The notes: generated from the sequence alone by a model not told the origin. A stretch of 64,000 nucleotides of DNA from Planctomycetota bacterium (GCA_020638635.1 JACKIE010000002.1:248001-312000), one strand, 5' to 3'. Positions 41,586 to 51,083 are shown, numbered from the stretch's first letter. Made by a program: numbers and translations.

Positions 41586-43115
41586 ATGCGCCCCGCCTCT
41601 GAATCCGCGATTACCACTTCGGCCGACACAGCCAGCCAGAAACCCACGGGCGTAACGGGGCCCACGCCGCCGCACCCTTTGAACACTGACAGCGCCGCTC
41701 CCGTCAGCACCCGCAACCTGGTGCCAGGTGTGGCAGCACCCGCCGGCGCGACGGTGCCGATCCCCGCGCCGCAGCTTGCGGAGTACGAGGGCGTGCTGGG
41801 GCGTGAAGGGCGCCGGCTATCCGGGTTGATTGAAAAACGCACGCTGGCCGGCGGTGTGCGCGGCGCGCTGTTTGAGGGCCTGTTCGGCGGCCTCACCAGC
41901 ATGAACACCTACGTGGCGATCAACGCGCTGGGCGACTGGGCGCGCTGGGAAGCCGAGATCACCACGCTGATGTCGATGCTGCCGTCGATCCTGATGGCGT
42001 TTGCCATGCTGTACTCCAGCGGCGGCCGCGTACGCAAGCGCCGCAACTATTTCCTGTTCGTGGGCGTGTTCGGCCGGTTGATCATGGCCTCGGTCGCGCT
42101 GCTGGTGTTCTTCCCTAACCCGTTCCTGTTCGTGGCACTGGTGGCTGTGCAGGCCGCCGTGTGCGCGGGGCTGGCGCCGGCGATGAACCACATCTGGGGC
42201 GCGAACTGCACGGCGCGCTCAAGGGGCAAGGTGTTCACATGGTTCAGCATCGCCAGCGAAATCGCCACCATGAGCGCCGCGCTGCTGGCCTCCACGCTGC
42301 TGGACCGCGACTCCGGCAAGGCGTTCGTTTACATCTACCCGGTAGCAGGCGTGATCGGCCTGCTGGGCATGTTGACGTTCTGGCGCATCCGGCTGCGCTA
42401 CACCAGCGCCGAGAAAGAAGACCTGGTCACACCGGCCTGGACCGCGCGGGTGAAACGCTCGCTGAACCAGGCGACGGGGCTGTTAAAGCGCGACCCGGAG
42501 TTCCGGCTGTATGAGTTCGGCTTCTTCCTCTACGGGGTGGCGTTCATGATGCTGGTGCCGGTGATCCCGGTGCTGTTCAAGAACTACCTGAACGCCAGCT
42601 ACGCCGAGTTCGCCACCGCCAACGTGGTGGTGGTTCAAATCATGCACCTGCTGATGGCGCCGCTGATCGTGCGGCTGGCGGCCGGCAAACGCGTGACGCT
42701 GGTGACGCGCTGGGCCCACGTAGTGCTGATGTTCTATCCGGTTCTGCTGGCGGCGACGGCGATTGTCGCACCGGCAGACCAGCAGTCCGCCACCTGGCTG
42801 GTGTTCGGGGCGTTCGTCGTATTCGGCGCGGGCATGGCGCTGATCCACTTCGTGTGGAACCTGGGCCCTGTGGCATTCGCCCGCGGCCGCAGCCCGCTGC
42901 CCTACACCAGCACCCACGCGGCGCTGGTGGGCTTCCGCGCCAGCATCGGTTTCCCGCTGGCCTACGCGCTGATGAAGATCTGGCCCGACCAGCCCCTGCC
43001 GATCTTCGTGCTGGCGTCGGGGTTCTTCATCGCCGCGGCCGTGGTAATGACCGTACTCGACCGAAAGCTGCGTACAAAGTCCAGCCAAAGCCAGACCTAC
43101 ACCATGACGGGTTGA
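41586..43115 (+). CDS. Major facilitator superfamily-like transporter
   Basis: The 509-residue protein has a disordered Ala/Pro/Thr-rich N-terminus (about 1-80) and then roughly 10-12 hydrophobic helices in two halves. It carries the loop RVRKRRNYFLFVGVFGRL between early helices and a central cytoplasmic loop around EKEDLVTPAWTARVKRSL. MFS-type sugar or drug transport is inferred from topology; no substrate motif was recognised. The ATG at 41586 is chosen; an upstream in-frame ATG at 41505 overlaps the terminator region. Confidence 0.75.
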   Translation: MRPASESAITTSADTASQKPTGVTGPTPPHPLNTDSAAPVSTRNLVPGVAAPAGATVPIPAPQLAEYEGVLGREGRRLSGLIEKRTLAGGVRGALFEGLFGGLTSMNTYVAINALGDWARWEAEITTLMSMLPSILMAFAMLYSSGGRVRKRRNYFLFVGVFGRLIMASVALLVFFPNPFLFVALVAVQAAVCAGLAPAMNHIWGANCTARSRGKVFTWFSIASEIATMSAALLASTLLDRDSGKAFVYIYPVAGVIGLLGMLTFWRIRLRYTSAEKEDLVTPAWTARVKRSLNQATGLLKRDPEFRLYEFGFFLYGVAFMMLVPVIPVLFKNYLNASYAEFATANVVVVQIMHLLMAPLIVRLAAGKRVTLVTRWAHVVLMFYPVLLAATAIVAPADQQSATWLVFGAFVVFGAGMALIHFVWNLGPVAFARGRSPLPYTSTHAALVGFRASIGFPLAYALMKIWPDQPLPIFVLASGFFIAAAVVMTVLDRKLRTKSSQSQTYTMTG

Positions 43116-43161
43116 ACAGGCACGACGCGGGCGACAGCCCGCGTCGTTGGATCTGACACCC

Positions 43162-44079
43162 CTATTCGTCCTTGGGGTTATCCTTCTGGTACTTCTGGAT
43201 GCGCTCCATGTAGAGCTCGCCCCAGGGGTCGCCTTCGCCTACCTCGAAGTCTGTCCAGTCTTCGTGGGCGGCGCTTAACTTCTTCTGGTCCGTTTCACTC
43301 AGCATGCGGCCGATGTCTTCACGGTTTCTGGCCTTCACCGCGTTGATCGCGTCCAGGTAGGTGCGGCCTTGGACGTCGCCGGGAATCTTCTTGGTTGCCA
43401 GCTCACCGAACAGCACCTGCACGTCGGTCATCTGGGCGTCGCCGTTCTGCACCTTGATGAAGGTGTCGATCAGCTCCTCGGCCAGCACGCGGCCGTCTTC
43501 GGTGGGTACTTCCAGGGTTTCCAGGATCTGCTTCTTGGCGTCGATGATGAACTCGCGGACCTGGTCCTTCTCGCCCTGGCTGAGCTCCAGCCGGTCCAGC
43601 GCCTGTTGCAGGTTCTTGGTGGGGGCGTTGGCGGCCTGCTCTTCGGCCAGTTTCTTCGCCATCAACTCGGCGATCTTGGCCTCGTCCATCTCGCCACCCG
43701 CGGCCTTGGCGGCCTCGACCCGCGCGGCCTCAACGGCTTCATCTTTCAGGCCTTCGACTTTCTTGCCGAGCGCGTCCACTTTGGCCGCCAACTCGGGGTC
43801 GGGCTTGCCGGCCTCATCGACACGGCCCTCGAGTTCTGTTAGGCGCTCGGCAACGGGTTTGGCTGATTCCGCGTCCAGTGTCCCGAGTTGCGCCTTCAGG
43901 TCGGCGATGTCCTTGCGCATGGCGGCGCGCTCGTCGGCCCAGGTGTTGCTGGCTTCATCGAAGCGTTTCTGTTCAGCGACCAGGTCAGCGCGCAGTTTGT
44001 TTACTTCCTGCGAATTGTCGTGGCAGCCGCCCAGCAATGCGGCGCACAGCAATCCTCCCATGGCAACCAGCTTCTTCAT
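43162..44079 (-). CDS. Coiled-coil lipoprotein, unknown function (305 aa)
   Basis: Signal peptide ending LLGGC (Cys19). Residues about 25-150 are a long charged coiled coil (VNKLRADLVAEQKRFDEA, later AAKVDALGKKVEGLKDEAVEAA). The C-terminal half (LQQALDRLELSQGEKDQVREFI, then DAINAVKARNREDIGRML) is helical and recalls Spy/CpxP-like or heavy-metal-sensor lipoproteins, but this is not a firm match. It lies alone on the minus strand upstream of the convergent MFS gene. Confidence 0.8.
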   Translation of the reverse strand: MKKLVAMGGLLCAALLGGCHDNSQEVNKLRADLVAEQKRFDEASNTWADERAAMRKDIADLKAQLGTLDAESAKPVAERLTELEGRVDEAGKPDPELAAKVDALGKKVEGLKDEAVEAARVEAAKAAGGEMDEAKIAELMAKKLAEEQAANAPTKNLQQALDRLELSQGEKDQVREFIIDAKKQILETLEVPTEDGRVLAEELIDTFIKVQNGDAQMTDVQVLFGELATKKIPGDVQGRTYLDAINAVKARNREDIGRMLSETDQKKLSAAHEDWTDFEVGEGDPWGELYMERIQKYQKDNPKDE

Positions 44080-44173
44080 GGCTCACCCTTTCACCGGCAC
44101 GGGGCCTTTGAATGCATAGCGTAAAAAACAACGCCGGACTCCTGCCATGATTGTCACACGCCGAGCGAAAATT

Positions 44174-46183
44174 TCACTCCGGCGTCACTTCGGGCTGATA
44201 TTCATGGTTTCGCAGATTCTCCGCGCGGATCGAGATGATCTTGTCTCCCACCCGCAGCATGTCGGCCGCTTCCATCCCTTCGATGACGCGGCCCACCACC
44301 ACGTAGTTGCCCGTAAGGCTGAGCACGTTGGGGCTGTTCGCCGTGCAGATGTAGAACTGGCTGCCCGCGCTGTCTTTTGACTGGGCGCGTGCCATGGCCA
44401 CCGTGCCGCGGAAGTGGCCGCGGCGGTTTTCCTCGAACTTGATGCGGTAGCCCGGGCCGCCGCTGCCGTCGCCGTTGGGATCGCCGCCCTGGGCCACGAA
44501 GTTGGGTTCGACACGGTGGAAGGTCAGTCCGTCGTAAAACTTGTCCTTGGCCAACTTGACCAGTGATTTCACCGTGTTGGGCGAGTCGTCCTCGAACAAC
44601 TCGATCACGATCTTGCCCCGCGAAGTTTCGACAACCCAGCGCGGGTTGGTTTTCTTTGCGTCTTCTGCCTGGAACTTGAGTTCTTCTTCCCATTGCTCTG
44701 CTGCCTGGCGCTGGAACTGCAGATTCTGCTGAATCGTGTTGAACTGGTTGGAGTTCAGGAATTTGCGTTCGTCCTTCATCAGCGCTTCGTAGATCGCGAC
44801 TGCGCCGCTGGAATCACCGGTGCGCACGGCGTACTCGGCGCGCTGGAAGTTGTAGTCCACCCGGAAGTTGTCGTCTTTCAGCAACTCCGGTTTGCCCTTG
44901 ATGTATTCCAGTTGTTCGCCGGCTTCCCTGGTCAGGCCCCAGGGAATGCAGATTTCAGCCCACTTCAAACGCATGTAGCCGTCGGTAGCCGCACGCCCGG
45001 TGCATAGCGCGGAATCGAAAATCGTCCTGGCGTGGGCCATGGCCTCATCATGCTTGCCGAGGGGCACCATATTGCGCAGGTACTCCAGGTGGGCGCTGGA
45101 CTGGCCGGGACAGGCCTCTACGTAAGCGCGTTGGTATTTCAAATAGTCGGTGTCGATGCCGGGGATGCCGCGCACCGCGGCCGTGTATGACAACATGTAG
45201 ACCAGGTAGTGCCCCCAGAGTTGGTCGGGGAAGCCTTCAACGTTCTTGAGCAGTGCCTTGAAGCCGCCCGCTGTGTCTTTCACCGTGAAGCGCGCCTCCA
45301 CGTTGCGCTGCGCCTCGTGAACTTGCTGCTCAGCCTCAATCAGGACATCCCTGGGGTTCTCTTCCTCATCGCCGAGTTCCGGCAACTCGCTGTACTTGAA
45401 GGCGACAAGTGCCTCGGGCGTTTTGCCCGGGTTCTGCACGTCCATGCCCGTGGGAAACACCATGGTGGCTGCTTCGTTACCCATCACCAGGCCAGCAAGC
45501 CAGTTGTCGGCCCTCGATGAAGGGGTGTTGCCGGGTACCAGCACGTAGCGCAGGTCTACCCACATGGTGGCCTTCCAGTGGTCCCAGAAACGCACGTTGC
45601 TTGTGCCGACAAACGATGGCTGATCATCCAGGCGCAGCGGCTCGTCACGGTTCTTGTCAAACGAGTACTCGATGCGATAGGCGCTGAAGTTCCCCTTGCC
45701 GTCCGGCATCCAGACGGGGTTGGGGTGAAAGAACAGATGTCGCCCGTGCAGGCCGTCTACCGACAGCACCAGGTCCACACAACTACCGCGGCTGGCCTGG
45801 CCGTCGCCGGCGCTGTAGGGCAGGCGCACATCGATGTCAACGCGCAGCATTTCATTCTGGCGCGAGAACAGTGCGTAACCTTCGCCTCGCTCGAATTTGA
45901 TGGTCCAGCGCAGGCCGTCGTCGGTCAACTGACCCTCGGGGACTTCAACCCGGGCCGGAGGATCCTTGGGCTGGGGCGGGTCCGTTTTCTGGTCGCCAAC
46001 GCCAGGAGGTTTGTCGTCAGCGACGGATTGATCAGTGCCGGATGCATTGGAATTGGTTGGGGCTCGCGACGGAGCGTACCCGGACTCGTTCGATCCGGCG
46101 TTCGCGCCGCACGCCAGCAGCCACGACGCCATGGCTACCAAGCCCAGGGCGGTGATGCCCATGAGAATTCGTTTCACCTGCAT
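44174..46183 (-). CDS. Large lipoprotein with C-terminal cyclophilin peptidyl-prolyl isomerase
   Basis: A 669-residue protein. The lipobox WLLAC (Cys25) is followed by a Ser/Asn/Pro linker (to about 90), a beta-rich domain (LRWTIKFERGEGYALFSRQNEM and on), a helical repeat part resembling TPRs (EAMAHARTIFDSAL, FQRAEYAVRTGDSSGAVAIYEALM), and a cyclophilin domain (about 500-660). That domain has KDKFYDGLTFHRVEPNFVAQGGDPNGDGSGGPGY (abbreviated), GTVAMARAQSKDSAGSQFYIC. Cyclophilins isomerise Xaa-Pro bonds. Here the enzyme would be tethered to a membrane outside the cytoplasm. Confidence 0.85.
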   Translation of the reverse strand: MQVKRILMGITALGLVAMASWLLACGANAGSNESGYAPSRAPTNSNASGTDQSVADDKPPGVGDQKTDPPQPKDPPARVEVPEGQLTDDGLRWTIKFERGEGYALFSRQNEMLRVDIDVRLPYSAGDGQASRGSCVDLVLSVDGLHGRHLFFHPNPVWMPDGKGNFSAYRIEYSFDKNRDEPLRLDDQPSFVGTSNVRFWDHWKATMWVDLRYVLVPGNTPSSRADNWLAGLVMGNEAATMVFPTGMDVQNPGKTPEALVAFKYSELPELGDEEENPRDVLIEAEQQVHEAQRNVEARFTVKDTAGGFKALLKNVEGFPDQLWGHYLVYMLSYTAAVRGIPGIDTDYLKYQRAYVEACPGQSSAHLEYLRNMVPLGKHDEAMAHARTIFDSALCTGRAATDGYMRLKWAEICIPWGLTREAGEQLEYIKGKPELLKDDNFRVDYNFQRAEYAVRTGDSSGAVAIYEALMKDERKFLNSNQFNTIQQNLQFQRQAAEQWEEELKFQAEDAKKTNPRWVVETSRGKIVIELFEDDSPNTVKSLVKLAKDKFYDGLTFHRVEPNFVAQGGDPNGDGSGGPGYRIKFEENRRGHFRGTVAMARAQSKDSAGSQFYICTANSPNVLSLTGNYVVVGRVIEGMEAADMLRVGDKIISIRAENLRNHEYQPEVTPE

Positions 46184-46360
46184 TTCCTCCGGTCCTCGTC
46201 ATCAGCTTACTTTTCAGTGGTTGTAACGTAACCCTCATGCCGTTTGGTACTTGTTTCCTTGCGCGCCAGTCGATAGCTTCCCGCGCTGGCAGCTCGGTCG
46301 CGGAGGTCGGTGCGGAGAGAGTGGATCCCCTCGCATCGAAAGCCTGGCGGAGAGGAAACC

Positions 46361-46819
46361 ATGGACATCAACGAGATTCATCGGCTCATTGAGCTGATGA
46401 ACGAGAACGAGCTGCTCGAGCTCGAGCTCGTCGAAGACAGCAAGAAAATCCGGCTCAAGAAGAAGTACGACGGCGGCCCCAGGGTCATCGCCGCGCCAAT
46501 GGCGGCGGCGCCGGCCCACGCGCCGGTCGCTGCGGCCGCGGCGCCGCAGGGTGCCGCGCCCTCCGGCCCGCCAGCGGGCACCATCGAGATCAAGAGCCCG
46601 ATGGTCGGCACCTTCTACCGTTCCAGCAACCCGGAGTCGCCGCCTTACGTTGAGGAGGGCGACGCGGTTACAGCCAGCACCACGGTCTGCATCGTGGAGG
46701 CCATGAAGGTCTTCAACGAGATCAAGGCCGAGGTGGAAGGCACCGTGGTGGCCATCTTGGTGGAGAACGGCCAGACCGTCGAGTACGGCCAGCCGATGTT
46801 CCTGGTGAAACCGAGCTAA
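46361..46819 (+). CDS. accB: Biotin carboxyl carrier protein of acetyl-CoA carboxylase
   Basis: A 152-residue AccB. The N-terminal helix MDINEIHRLIELMNENELLELEL and IRLKKK are typical (abbreviated), then an Ala/Pro linker and the biotinyl domain with KSPMVGTFYRSSNPESPPYVEEGD, including the protruding thumb, and VEAMKVFNEI with biotin Lys116. GGAGAGGAAACC supports the ATG at 46361. It pairs with accC downstream. Confidence 0.95.
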   Translation: MDINEIHRLIELMNENELLELELVEDSKKIRLKKKYDGGPRVIAAPMAAAPAHAPVAAAAAPQGAAPSGPPAGTIEIKSPMVGTFYRSSNPESPPYVEEGDAVTASTTVCIVEAMKVFNEIKAEVEGTVVAILVENGQTVEYGQPMFLVKPS

Positions 46820-46836
46820 GAAAGGCGTTCCGCGTG

Positions 46837-46900
46837 CCGTGTCCCGGATGCCGTGTGAGACGGCGTCGCCCCGGGACACGGGACGCAGGACACGGGACAC
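46837..46900. repeat. GGGACACGG-type inverted repeat between accB and accC
   Basis: CCGTGTCCCGG (46837-46847) pairs perfectly with CCGGGACACGG (46871-46881). A further AGGACACGGGACAC follows up to the accC start. The GGGACACGG unit is also found in the insertion inside alaS at 14227-14248. Confidence 0.75.
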
Positions 46901-46901
46901 A

Positions 46902-48248
46902 ATGTTTTCCAAGATCCTGATCGCTAACCGGGGTGAGATCGCCCTGCGCATCATCCGCGCCTGTCGCGAGATGGGCATCAAAACCGTCTGCGTCTACAGC
47001 GAGGCCGACCGCAACGGCCCGTGGCTCGAGGTTTCGGACGAGGCCTACTGCATCGGCCCGGCGCCCAGCGCCAAGAGCTACCTGGATATCTCGCGCATCA
47101 TGGCAACCGCCGAGATCGCCGACGTGGATGCCATCCACCCGGGCTACGGCTTCTTGGCCGAAAACGCGCACTTTGCCGAAGTGTGCCAGAGCAGCGGGAT
47201 TGCGTTCATCGGCCCGTCGCCCGAGGCGATTCGCCTGCTGGGCAACAAAGCCAGCGCGCGCGACCTGGCAATCAAGTCGAAGGTTCCGCTCCTGCCGGGC
47301 ACCAAAGACCTGGTCGAAGACGACAAAGAAGCGATCGAGATTGCCAACGACATCGGCTACCCGGTGATCGTGAAGGCGGCAGCGGGCGGCGGCGGGCGCG
47401 GCATGCGCGTCGCCCACAACGAGATCGCGCTGGTCAACGGCTACATGCAAGCGCGCACCGAGGCGGCGACGGCCTTCAAGGATGACGGCGTGTACATCGA
47501 GAAGTACCTTGAGCGCCCGCGCCACGTGGAAATCCAGATCATCAGCGACAGCCACGGCAACTACGTTTACTGCGGCGAGCGCGACTGCAGCCTTCAGCGC
47601 CGCCACCAGAAACTGGTCGAAGAAGCGCCCAGCCCCATCATGACGCCCGAGCTGCGCCAGAAGATGGGCGAGACCGCCATCCGCCTGTGCAAGGCCGCCA
47701 ATTACGTCACGGCCGGCACTGCCGAGTTCCTGCTCGACAAGAACGGCAACTTCTACTTCATGGAAGTGAACACGCGCATCCAGGTAGAGCACCCGGTGAG
47801 CGAACTGGTCACCCGCACGGATTTGATTCGCGCGCAGATCATGGCCGCCGCCGGGGAAAAGCTGCCGTTCACGCAGGACGACGTCGAGGTGCGCGGCCAC
47901 GCCATCGAGGTGCGCATCAACGCGGAAGACCCGGACAACGGCTTCCGCCCCAGCCCGGGCAAGATCACCGACCTGATGATCCCGGGCGGCCCGGGCGTGC
48001 GCTGGGACAGCCACATCAAGGTCGGCTACACCATCCCTCCCACCTATGACAGCATGGTGGCCAAGCTGCTGGTGTTCGCGGACGATCGCACCAAGGCCAT
48101 CGCGCGCATGCGCCGGGCGCTGGGTGAGCTGAAGATCGAGGGCATCAAGACCACGATCCCGCTGCACCAGCGCATCATGAACGACGCCAATTTCATCAAG
48201 GGCGACGTGGACACCGGCTACATCGAGAACGTGCTGCTGGCCAAGTAG
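46902..48248 (+). CDS. accC: Biotin carboxylase of acetyl-CoA carboxylase
   Basis: A 448-residue AccC of normal length: ILIANRGEIALRIIRACREMG at the start (abbreviated), HPGYGFLAENAHFAEVC, KAAAGGGGRGMRV, ERDCSLQRRHQKLVEEAPSP and EVNTRIQVEHPVSE. It carboxylates AccB biotin for malonyl-CoA synthesis. The ATG at 46902 begins the conserved motif. The only purine-rich site, AGGA, is about 11 bases away because a repeat fills the gap. A strong terminator follows. accA and accD are not in the window. Confidence 0.96.
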   Translation: MFSKILIANRGEIALRIIRACREMGIKTVCVYSEADRNGPWLEVSDEAYCIGPAPSAKSYLDISRIMATAEIADVDAIHPGYGFLAENAHFAEVCQSSGIAFIGPSPEAIRLLGNKASARDLAIKSKVPLLPGTKDLVEDDKEAIEIANDIGYPVIVKAAAGGGGRGMRVAHNEIALVNGYMQARTEAATAFKDDGVYIEKYLERPRHVEIQIISDSHGNYVYCGERDCSLQRRHQKLVEEAPSPIMTPELRQKMGETAIRLCKAANYVTAGTAEFLLDKNGNFYFMEVNTRIQVEHPVSELVTRTDLIRAQIMAAAGEKLPFTQDDVEVRGHAIEVRINAEDPDNGFRPSPGKITDLMIPGGPGVRWDSHIKVGYTIPPTYDSMVAKLLVFADDRTKAIARMRRALGELKIEGIKTTIPLHQRIMNDANFIKGDVDTGYIENVLLAK

Positions 48249-48269
48249 CGCCGCGGATTGAAATCCCGA

Positions 48270-48312
48270 GCGCTGCACCCGGAATAAACAGGTGCAGCGC
48301 AGCTGTTTTTTC
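48270..48312 (+). terminator. Intrinsic terminator of accBC
   Basis: GCGCTGCACC (48270-48279) pairs perfectly with GGTGCAGCGC (48291-48300) across an 11-base loop, followed by AGCTGTTTTTTC. Confidence 0.88.
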
Positions 48313-48343
48313 GATGGTGGGCAACAGATATCCGGGGTCAGCC

Positions 48344-48523
48344 ATGAGCTTCTTCGATTTTGTCATCTACCTGGCCGTTGCGACGTCAGCGCTGGCGTTG
48401 GGCATCGGCGTTTGCTCGGCACTTTCGGGATTGCGGCGTCGCGTTGAGTTCGCCGGTGCCGACGAGGACTGTCGTGATACTGCGCTGATACTGCACGGCG
48501 AAGGCCGTCGCGACTGCAAGTAA
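48344..48523 (+). CDS. Small single-pass membrane protein (59 aa)
   Basis: Residues 1-27 (SFFDFVIYLAVATSALALGIGV) form one hydrophobic helix, followed by a charged cytoplasmic tail with two cysteines. GGGGTCA precedes the ATG at 48344. No family is recognised. It sits alone between the accC terminator and a hairpin shared with the convergent radical-SAM gene. Confidence 0.5.
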   Translation: MSFFDFVIYLAVATSALALGIGVCSALSGLRRRVEFAGADEDCRDTALILHGEGRRDCK

Positions 48524-48557
48524 TGGATGTCGGCGGTCGCGCGATACGCCGATTCCG

Positions 48558-48580
48558 GGGCGGGCCGTGTGGGCCCGCCC
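48558..48580. terminator. Hairpin between convergent genes, possibly a two-way terminator
   Basis: GGGCGGGCC (48558-48566) pairs perfectly with GGCCCGCCC (48572-48580) around GTGTG. T-rich sequence follows only weakly on the plus strand (TATTCATT), so a REP origin is equally likely. Confidence 0.5.
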
Positions 48581-48616
48581 TATTCATTGCGTGCCGGACC
48601 AGAGGTCCGCGTTCCG

Positions 48617-50743
48617 TTAGTCTGAGAAAGTTTTCGCCGCGGCCGCCAGCTCGGCCTTCTGCGCCAGGCGCTGCTTGAATTCAGGCGCGTACTTCACGTC
48701 TTTGCGGCGCTGCATGGCAGGGTCCATGTCGTCGCCCGGCGCATCCAGGCCCGTGCGGCAGGTGAGCGGATCCACGCCGCAGGCGATGCAGCCGGGTGTG
48801 TGGCCGGAACAGTCGCGGGTGTATTGCTCCAGGCGTGAACGCGCGCGTTCTTCCCACAGGTGTTTCTTGCTGGTGCCGACGCTAAGCATGTCCCACGGCA
48901 TGAACTCATGCTCAAGGCGCTCGCGATGGATGAAGAAGTCGGGCTCGATGCCGGACTCGGCGCAGGCCTCGCGCCAGCGCTGAAGGTCGCAGCATTCATC
49001 CCATGCATCGAAGCGCGCGCCCTTGCGCCAGGCGATTTCCGTGACGCGCCCCAGCCGCCGGTCGCCACGCGAGAAAAGCGCTTCCAGCCAACTGGTCTCG
49101 TAGTGATGCAGCTTGAGCCGGATGCTCTTGTGCTGCACCAGGCTGCGCAGCAGCTTGCCGTGGCGCTCCAGCGTTTCCCGCGATGCCATGGGCTCCCACT
49201 GGAACGGCGTGAACGCCTTGGGCACGAACAGGCTGACCGTCACGTTCAGCGTGAAGTTGTGGCGCTTCATCTGCTTCGCCATTGCGGCGATTTCATTCAG
49301 CAGGTCGGCTGACTCACGGATGTCGTCCTCGGTCTCCGTGGGCAGGCCGATCATCATGTAGAACTTAATGGTCTTGTAGCCCTCTTCCAGCGCGGCGCGC
49401 GCGCCCTCGCGCAGGTCGTGCTGGGTGATGGTCTTGTTGATCACCTTGCGCAACCGCTCTGAACCTGTTTCCGGCGCGAGCGTCAGGCCCGCCTTGCGCA
49501 CGTTGCGCGTCAGGCCCGGCAGGTAGGTAAGCTGCTGGTCCACCCGCAGGCTGGGCAGGCTGACGCTGATGTGCCTGTCCGCGAACTCGGCCTGCAGGGC
49601 CTTGATCATCGGCACCAGTTGCGGGTGGTCGCTGCTGCTCAGGGAAAGCAGGGCGACTTCGTCGTAACCCGTGTTGCGGATGGTTTCGCGCGCCAGCTCA
49701 ACCACCTTCTCTGGCGTGCGGTAGCGTTGCGGCCGGTCGATCATGCCTGCCTGGCAATAGCGGCAGCCCTCGGTGCAGCCGCGCATGACCTCGATGGTGA
49801 CGCGGTCCTGCACCACCTCGACGAAGGGGATGATCTGCCTGGTCGGGTAGAACGTGGTGTTCAGGTTGGCGACGGCGTTCTTCTTGATGCGCCTGGGCAG
49901 GCCGGGCAATTGCGGCTCGAAAGCGGCGATGGTGCCGTCTTCACCGAATTTCACGTCGTACAGGGACGGCGCGTAGCAGCCCGGAATAGCCGCCGCGCAA
50001 GCCGCCAGGAACTCGCGGCGCGACAGTTTACGGATATCGGCAAGGTCGGAAGGCAACGCCGCCATCCGCAGTGTGAACGGCTTCTGCGCGTAGACGTCCT
50101 TGACCGAAAACTCTTCGGGCATGCGGTACTGCTCCAGCACCGCGGGCTCCAGTCGGCCTTTCCAGACGCCCAGCAGATGCAGGAACGCCGGCAGTGCCTC
50201 CTCGCCCTCGCCCAGCAGGAACAGGTCCACGAAATCGGCCAACGGCTCCGGCGTGATCGAGCCGGTGCCGCCTGCGATCACGATGGGGCCTTCAGAGTGG
50301 GCTCCCTGTACTTCCCGTGCCGTGGGCGAAGCGCCTGCGCTACGACGCAGACCGATCCCGCCCAGGTCCAGCATGTTCAGCAGGTTGGTGTAGCTGGTTT
50401 CGTTCTGCAGGCTGAAGCCGATCGCGTCGAATTCGCGCAGCGGCCGATAGTTCTCGAGCGAGTACAGCGGCAGGCCGTTGTCGCGCAGCACGGCCTCCAT
50501 GTCGAACCAAGGGGCGAAAGCGCGCTCGCAGACGAACTCGTCGTAACGCTCGTTCACCAGGTGGTACAGGATGCGGAAGCCCTGGTTGGACATGCCGATC
50601 GCGTAGGTATCCGGAAAGCACAGGGCGAAGCGCACGCGATTACCCCAATCCTTGCGGATCGCATTTACCTCGCCACCCATGTACTGCGCGGGCGTCTTGA
50701 CGCTCAGCAGGTGGGGACGAACCTGTGTCAGCACGTTTTCCAT
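48617..50743 (-). CDS. B12-binding radical SAM protein, TIGR03960 family
   Basis: A 708-residue protein. The N-terminus matches the family opening (VKTPAQYMGGEVNAIRKDW, then RFALCFPDTYAIGMSNQGFRILY) and gives a B12-binding-like domain (about 1-220). The radical SAM cluster motif CTEGCRYC (Cys-x3-Cys-x2-Cys) lies near residues 320-335, followed by SLSSSDHPQLVPMI and APETGSERLRKVINK. The C-terminal CIACGVDPLTCRTG adds cysteines. The usual partner (DUF2344, often adjacent or fused) is not present. The role is unknown; a tRNA or cofactor modification is guessed from relatives. ATG 50741-50743 opens the conserved start. Confidence 0.9.
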   Translation of the reverse strand: MENVLTQVRPHLLSVKTPAQYMGGEVNAIRKDWGNRVRFALCFPDTYAIGMSNQGFRILYHLVNERYDEFVCERAFAPWFDMEAVLRDNGLPLYSLENYRPLREFDAIGFSLQNETSYTNLLNMLDLGGIGLRRSAGASPTAREVQGAHSEGPIVIAGGTGSITPEPLADFVDLFLLGEGEEALPAFLHLLGVWKGRLEPAVLEQYRMPEEFSVKDVYAQKPFTLRMAALPSDLADIRKLSRREFLAACAAAIPGCYAPSLYDVKFGEDGTIAAFEPQLPGLPRRIKKNAVANLNTTFYPTRQIIPFVEVVQDRVTIEVMRGCTEGCRYCQAGMIDRPQRYRTPEKVVELARETIRNTGYDEVALLSLSSSDHPQLVPMIKALQAEFADRHISVSLPSLRVDQQLTYLPGLTRNVRKAGLTLAPETGSERLRKVINKTITQHDLREGARAALEEGYKTIKFYMMIGLPTETEDDIRESADLLNEIAAMAKQMKRHNFTLNVTVSLFVPKAFTPFQWEPMASRETLERHGKLLRSLVQHKSIRLKLHHYETSWLEALFSRGDRRLGRVTEIAWRKGARFDAWDECCDLQRWREACAESGIEPDFFIHRERLEHEFMPWDMLSVGTSKKHLWEERARSRLEQYTRDCSGHTPGCIACGVDPLTCRTGLDAPGDDMDPAMQRRKDVKYAPEFKQRLAQKAELAAAAKTFSD

Positions 50744-50833
50744 CACGGCGGCAAGTGTACGCTGGATTCCGGACCTGGGTAGTCCGGTACCGTTGCGCTT
50801 GAGATATCCGGGCCATTCGAATAGGTTTCCGCC

Positions 50834-51082
50834 ATGGCGAACATCACCGTTCTGTATTTCGCACACCTCGCCGAGCGATCCGGCACACGCGAAGAGCGCA
50901 TCGTGCTGCTGGGCGACGCCACGGCCGGCAGCGTGCGCAGGTTCGTGGCCAATCTGCATCCGGCGCTGATCGAGCCCCTGAAAGCATGCCGCGTTGCCGT
51001 TGATGAGGAGTTCGCCGACGATGACGCCGTGGTGCGTGACGGCCAGACCGTGGCGTTCATCCCGCCCGTGAGCGGAGGTTGA
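50834..51082 (+). CDS. moaD: MoaD/ThiS family sulfur-carrier protein
   Basis: An 82-residue beta-grasp protein: ITVLYFAHLAERSGTREERI at the start, DDDAVVRDGQTVAFIPPVSGG at the end. The C-terminal Gly-Gly is the site activated as thiocarboxylate, which donates sulfur in molybdopterin synthesis. FIPPVSGG is characteristic of MoaD. The FocA-type gene follows after 1 base; no other moa gene is in the window. Confidence 0.92.
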   Translation: MANITVLYFAHLAERSGTREERIVLLGDATAGSVRRFVANLHPALIEPLKACRVAVDEEFADDDAVVRDGQTVAFIPPVSGG

Positions 51083-51083
51083 C

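Noticed and set aside
46722..48278. 518-codon minus-strand frame opposite accC
   Set aside because: Mirror frame of accC with shadow composition only.
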